A model generated the notes under the pieces. The model had not been told where the DNA came from, ran no database searches, and saw nothing but the letters and a program-made list of their open reading frames with translations. DNA of 64,000 nt from Fistularia commersonii (lineage: Eukaryota; Chordata; Actinopteri; Syngnathiformes; Fistulariidae): the NCBI GenBank assembly GCA_037954325.1, contig JBBMNZ010000001.1, positions 6,296,874-6,360,873 of the forward strand, written 5' to 3'. Shown piece after piece: positions 59,546-64,000 of the stretch (positions are counted from its first letter, which is position 1; each line of letters starts with the position of its first letter). The position numbers and the translations under genes are program-made.

Positions 59546-59808
59546 TGTTCCAAGGGGTCCGTTGTTAAGCAAGTTCGACGTTTAGCGAAAAAACGTTTCT
59601 ACCGTACAATATTTGCATACATATCGGCCATTTGTGCCTTGCTATTTTACCTTTTTTTGTCCTCTAATGTTTATATCTGCATGAATATAGTCCAATTATA
59701 AGTTCGGGTTAGCGCATACAATACATATGCTCACACAACTCTGCTCCCAGCGCATTCTGCCCATATTTTAATATTATCGCAAAGTCGTCGTTAAGCGAGG
59801 ACCACCTG
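59546..59808. mobile_element. Small Tigger-like MITE
   Basis: The right end, read inward, is CAGGTGGTCCTCGCTTAACG then ACGACTTTGCG; the left end has GGGGTCCGTTGTTAAGCAAG then TTCGACGTTTAGCG. TA flanks the right side at 59809-59810. It interrupts the L2-derived sequence on either side. Confidence 0.75.
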
Positions 59809-59814
59809 TACAAC

Positions 59815-60330
59815 CACTCGATTCTTTTCAGTCTCCCCAATAAATCATGCCAGTTCTTCAGCGGCTCCACTGGCCACCCACAGAATCTAGGATTATTCCT
59901 CAAAATATTGCACCTATAAATGCATCCTTGCGTCGCCATACCCGCCCGGCCCCGCATCGTAGTCCCGTTCTCTTTGTCTCTCTCGGGTCATTCGCGACTC
60001 GACTTGGTGGTCCCTCCGCCTTTCTCAGAGCGCCGAGTCCCCTCTCGGCATCAGCAATGCCGACTCTCGCCATCAGTTGAAGTTAAAACTCAAAAGTCTG
60101 CCGATACTACAATCAGGACTTTGCTTTTCTGCTGCTCCGTCAGCCTTGCTCACTCCTCAAAATCACCTAACTACACTCGCCGAAAGTCATTCGCAGCCAT
60201 CACAACCAGTTTCAAGACACCAGTCCCGGACTGACGCAGCTGCCAGACTGTCACCTCTGTTAGCGTCAGCGCTGTCAGTGTCATCTTTGTTGTTGCCATC
60301 ATCAGCTCCCTCATTGCCTGTTGCCTATTA
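59815..60330 (+). pseudogene. L2-type LINE C-terminal fragment
   Basis: PVLQRLHWPPTESRIIPQNI then APINASLRRHTRP corresponds to the L2 text PVL-SLHWLPV-ARI-FKI, with the remainder decayed. It likely continues the fragment before the Tigger-like MITE. Confidence 0.65.
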
Positions 60331-61195
60331 GTGTATGCTTGTGCCGTTAACCAATGACATTTTTAGAGATGTGGTGGTTGTGCTGCATTTGGGTCCCACA
60401 AAAATCCTTACTTGTTACAAAAACCATCTGTTCAGACGTATTTTCTCCGGAATCTTGATTCCAACATGTGTAAACTTTTATTTTGTAAGGTGACTTATTA
60501 TTATATTTGTATTGTTGGATAAACCAAATTACCAACTAGCTTTACTTACTGTCATTTGGGTTACTTATAGTAATGTTTTACTATTAGAAGTTGGATGCTT
60601 GTTATCCAAGATAGTGCTGCAGAGAACTGCAGTTGAGAACTGAAGGAGTCTAGAAACATTTTCAAGAGACAAAATCAAGTGCAGTTACCATGACGAGAGT
60701 TGACAAGGATTTGAGAGGCTGGTGTTATCCGTCCTGAAGGACATCACGGGTGTCCTGCAGTTGCCAATAGAGCCAACATGTCAGCGGAGGATGCAGTCAA
60801 CATGGGACTGCACCAACACCTAGACTCCCCTGGGACTTGTGCAATCACCCTATTCAGAGTCAGCTCAGCTCAGGGTTCAACCCTTCAATCTCAGAATTCT
60901 TCTGCACCAAATTGCACAATGCAAACCAGCAGGTTTCTAGGATACATCATCTTGGATCCTAGAAGGATCAAAAAAGGCCAAAGAGAGGATGTACTTTCTG
61001 CACCAACTCAGAAGGTTCAACCTGCTAATCATACAAATCTGTTCTGTGCACCCTAATGATCTTCTGGTTTGGTTCACCAACCGAATTGGGCAGGAACGGA
61101 CCTGAACGCAGTCCAATCAGGACTGGAAAGTGAATCATAGGTGACGAATTGCCCTCTTGTCAGGACGTGCACTCTTCTCGAGTCAGGAACCAGCC
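60331..61195. other. Upstream intron, nothing recognised
   Basis: No TE end or exon identified. The short frame at 60778-61056 has no recognisable domain. Confidence 0.4.
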
Positions 61196-61325
61196 AATAA
61201 ATATCTTTACTGTGTCTTCATCGTCTTCCATTTGAGCAAAAGAAGCCTCTCAGATGAGACGAGAAACGTCTTCAAGGAGAAAAACCAAGTCCATGATCGA
61301 CCATGACCTGGATGAGAACCTTGAT
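61196..61325 (+). mobile_element. Penelope-like terminal fragment
   Basis: GAAGCCTCTCAGATGAGACG, GAAACGTCTTCAAGGAGAAA and CCATGACCTGGATGAGAACC are the box order found at fish Penelope-like element ends (AAGCCTYGGATGAGAGGTGAAACGTCTTC-type). Confidence 0.7.
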
Positions 61326-62803
61326 GGAGCACTGATTTGTTTTTATGCCATTTCCCCCGCTGTTTCCCGAGCCGACTGTCGACTTTCCTTAGTTTCCTTT
61401 ACTCAGCTGGTATAATTTTATCATTCTTGAACATTTGCATTGTTTTCAATCACTACGTGATCCAAGATGGGGTGACAGGGTCGAGTACAGTTTGTGTTGC
61501 GTTTGTTTTCCTGCGTCAAGCGCTTTGTATCACAACTTTATACAAACTGCTTGAAAAGAGCACCTTTTTTCTCCCCTGTTCGCATTGTTTCAACTCCACA
61601 AAGCATTTTGTGCTACACGCTCTCGTATAAAAAATGCAACGCCGATGATGATTTATTCAGGAGTGTGTTTAATGGATGACGTGACTCAGCCTTTCTTTCA
61701 TATCAGACGGAGCTCTGGATTTTAGATTCCCTCTAAATTTATCGTAAAATAATTTCGCCGAGGTGTGACGATTCTGATATAACGTAATATTTTGCAAAGC
61801 TCCTTCTCTGCTCTCTTTACGAGGCGTCACAAGGCCGGTCGACATTGTATTCGCCATCTGAAGTACCGAGGCCGGTCTTTCTCCCCTTGAGATATTCTTG
61901 CAGCTAAAAGGTTGGGACCGGAGTTTTTTGTCCTCATCTATTTGTACAAACTCACACAAGACAAAATACTTCAATCTCTGTTGCGCGCCACTGGTAAATT
62001 CCTGCTTCACGGCTATCTGACTACCATATTGATCACATTTGATCGGGCTCTCGTCAATAGAATCGTTGCTAAAACGTTGCCTTGAGATGAGACGTCTTCT
62101 CTGCTCATTTATTGCTGCTCATTAGTGTTAGTGCTTGTCTGTATATACGAAATATATATATATTGAGTTCGGTCAAATCGGTAAATTTTAACAAGATGCG
62201 AGTCGCTTCAGCCCAGTTTGGCTCATGCGTTGCTTTTTTTCGCCACGACTGTTTTCACCAGCTGCAATGATGGATTCCGGATTACATGGCAATTAAGCCG
62301 GTTAGTAGTGTTATCATTTTTAAAAAACATTTCGGATAAGTATTTGCGAATGCCTCCTTCGAGGAATCTTGGAAAGACATACATCCCAAAAATGAAAATA
62401 AGGAATCGGAAGTTTGGAGGCTTTAAATAGCAGTCTGACTTCTGAGTTTTGTTTGTTTCGCAGCCCTGAGCAAACTCGGCTTCACGGGCCGTGCACGTTA
62501 TAAAACGTCTGCACGACACGGCGACCCAGTTTGCAACATTCAGGGGCTTGTGGTGACCTTAAGTGGGAGCTTGTATCAAAAACCATGTCTGGTTAGAGTA
62601 GCACTGCCGCCCCTGCTATTGTCAGTCTGTGTGTGTGTGTGTGTGTATGTGTGTGCACGTGTGCGAACACGTGTGTGCACGTGCCTTTTTTAACCACCTG
62701 CCTATCTCTACTTTATATCATCTTCGAGTCAGACTTACCTGCCACCCATCAATGTTCAAGGTGACACTGACATGCAGAGAAAACTGTCACTACACTCCAA
62801 CCT

Positions 62804-62834
<31 letters not shown>

Positions 62835-63440
62835 ATACACACCGTCTGCAACCGTTTCTTTCTTTTTTTTCTTTCTTTTTTCTTCCTCCCAGAGCCTTGA
62901 CAGCTCAAACACAGACGTTTTTGTTCAGGGGGCGGCAGGTTTGGTGGGGTAATTTTATCAGCCAAAGACAGACTCAGGATTTACGTTTCTTTTTTTTTTT
63001 CTTTGAAAAAAGCAACTGCTACTTTTCAGGTATATCAAATCAATATAATCTGTCTTTTATTGTATTAAGAAAATGTTGGCTCTACTTTAATTGAGCCATT
63101 TTTCTGCAGATAGGAACACAAAGAAAGAAAACGCTGACTACAAAGCGGCCGATCAGAAATTATGAGTAAATCACGTATTGAATTTGGACGAATGTTATAG
63201 GCAGAGACGCTCTGGTGATGATAATGGAAATCCTGCCATTGTTTGCTGACACAATCGCTTTCACTTTAAAAGCACTGCACGTTCACACGACGGCGGCATC
63301 GGAGCCCGCGGACAACGCGGCGCAAGATGGTAGCTGATGAGAGGACAACGATGAAAGCGACTCCGACCTTGTGCAAATGACGGTGTACTTTGTTTTATAA
63401 CACATTATTGAGGTATTAACAGCTAAAAAAAATATTGTCG
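61326..63440. other. Upstream intron, microsatellites only
   Basis: TG/CA tracts at 62630-62655 and 62803-62830 and mixed T runs at 62860-62885. 63170-63340 looks unique. No exon found. Confidence 0.45.
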
Positions 63441-63444
63441 GTAT

Positions 63445-63620
63445 CACATCTGTGAAGGTTCTCAGTCATCTAGGTACTAGTTGATCCTTGTCAAATGTTA
63501 TCATGGCAACTGGACTTGATTTCTTCTCTTGAGGATGTTCCACCTCTCATCCTAAGGCTTCTTCAACTCTAGACTGGCGGCAGTTTTCGATATGCAACTG
63601 CTGGGGTTTGTCAATGAGTT
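63445..63620 (-). mobile_element. Penelope-like terminal fragment, reverse orientation
   Basis: TGAAGGTTCTCAGTCATCTA and GGATGTTCCACCTCTCATCC then AAGGCTTCTTCAACTC are the reverse of the boxes at 61196-61325. Confidence 0.72.
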
Positions 63621-63712
63621 GTTTTGCAGAAACTATGTTGAATGGGGTTACTGTGATAATGTGGGCACTGTTAGGGGGAAAAGGTAGTAATTCTTGAGTT
63701 ACAATTTGGGTA

Positions 63713-64000
63713 CAGTGATCCCTCGCTATAACGCGGTTTACTTTTCACGGTTTCGCTCTTTCACGGATTTGCATCGTGCATTGTGTTCTGCATTCTGATT
63801 GGCTAAAAAGACACTCCGCTTCTTCTCTACCTGTGCGTCAATAACATTGTAGTTTAATATGTACACGTACGTAAAACAGCTTGCCAAATTTACATTACGT
63901 ACGTGCAAATTCTCTTGCAATTTGGAGTTTCTCTAAAACCCATAATGTTGACAAAACGCTCTGGACCGACAAAAGCACCTGTGGCAGGGCCCAAAAGGCA
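63713..64000 (+). mobile_element. Tigger-type DNA element, second copy, cut by window end
   Basis: Starts CAGTGATCCCTCGCTATAAC after TA (63711-63712) and tracks the copy at 56110 with only a few percent differences over 288 bp, including a 3-bp deletion (CTTCTCTACC for CTTCTCGCTACC). The window ends within the HTH coding part. Whether it is full length cannot be seen. Confidence 0.93.

Overview
The window looks like nuclear DNA of a ray-finned (teleost) fish. One vertebrate receptor gene is spread over very long introns. These are packed with the element mix typical of fish: L2, Rex1/CR1-like and RTE LINEs, Penelope-like fragments, hAT, Tigger/pogo and palindromic MITEs, (CA)n tracts and long poly-A/T runs. 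There is no sign of a prokaryotic operon, phage or plasmid, rRNA, tRNA or CRISPR.

The only host gene I can support is on the minus strand: a type IIa (LAR-family) receptor protein tyrosine phosphatase, best matched to PTPRF. Six internal exons, in transcript order 54516-54304, 33332-33169, 22654-22542, 14936-14839, 1477-1354 and 1272-1097, join in phase into one open 296-codon stretch. It runs from the membrane-proximal ectodomain with its R-K-R-R furin-type site, through the transmembrane helix and juxtamembrane wedge, into the first half of phosphatase domain D1. The WPD loop, the catalytic HCSAGVGRTG loop and D2 lie before position 1. The Ig and most FN3 exons lie beyond 64000. Introns, in transcript order, are 20,971, 10,514, 7,605, 13,361 and 81 bp.

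Layout by coordinate: 1-1500 holds the two D1 exons; 1.5-14.8 kb is an intron with triplet repeats, two related hAT copies, SINE-like repeats, an RTE 3' end and an L2 3' end; 14.84-22.65 kb holds the wedge exon, two short palindromic DNA elements, a Rex1/CR1-like fragment and the juxtamembrane exon; 22.7-33 kb is sparser and ends in a hAT copy just beside the transmembrane exon, with another on its far side; 33.4-54.3 kb is the longest intron, with a palindromic MITE, a pogo derivative, a decayed LINE beside hAT remnants and a 20-bp-unit minisatellite; 54.5-64 kb is upstream intron with RTE, Penelope, Tigger and L2 fragments.

The most interesting signal is in how the gene is spliced. The 22541-14937 intron appears to start with GC instead of GT. 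It carries a long CA tract 6 nt inside its 5' end and a long TG tract 48 nt before its 3' end (RNA sense), so the two ends could pair. The intron after the last exon in the window also begins with a CA tract. All other long open frames come from mobile elements or low-complexity DNA.
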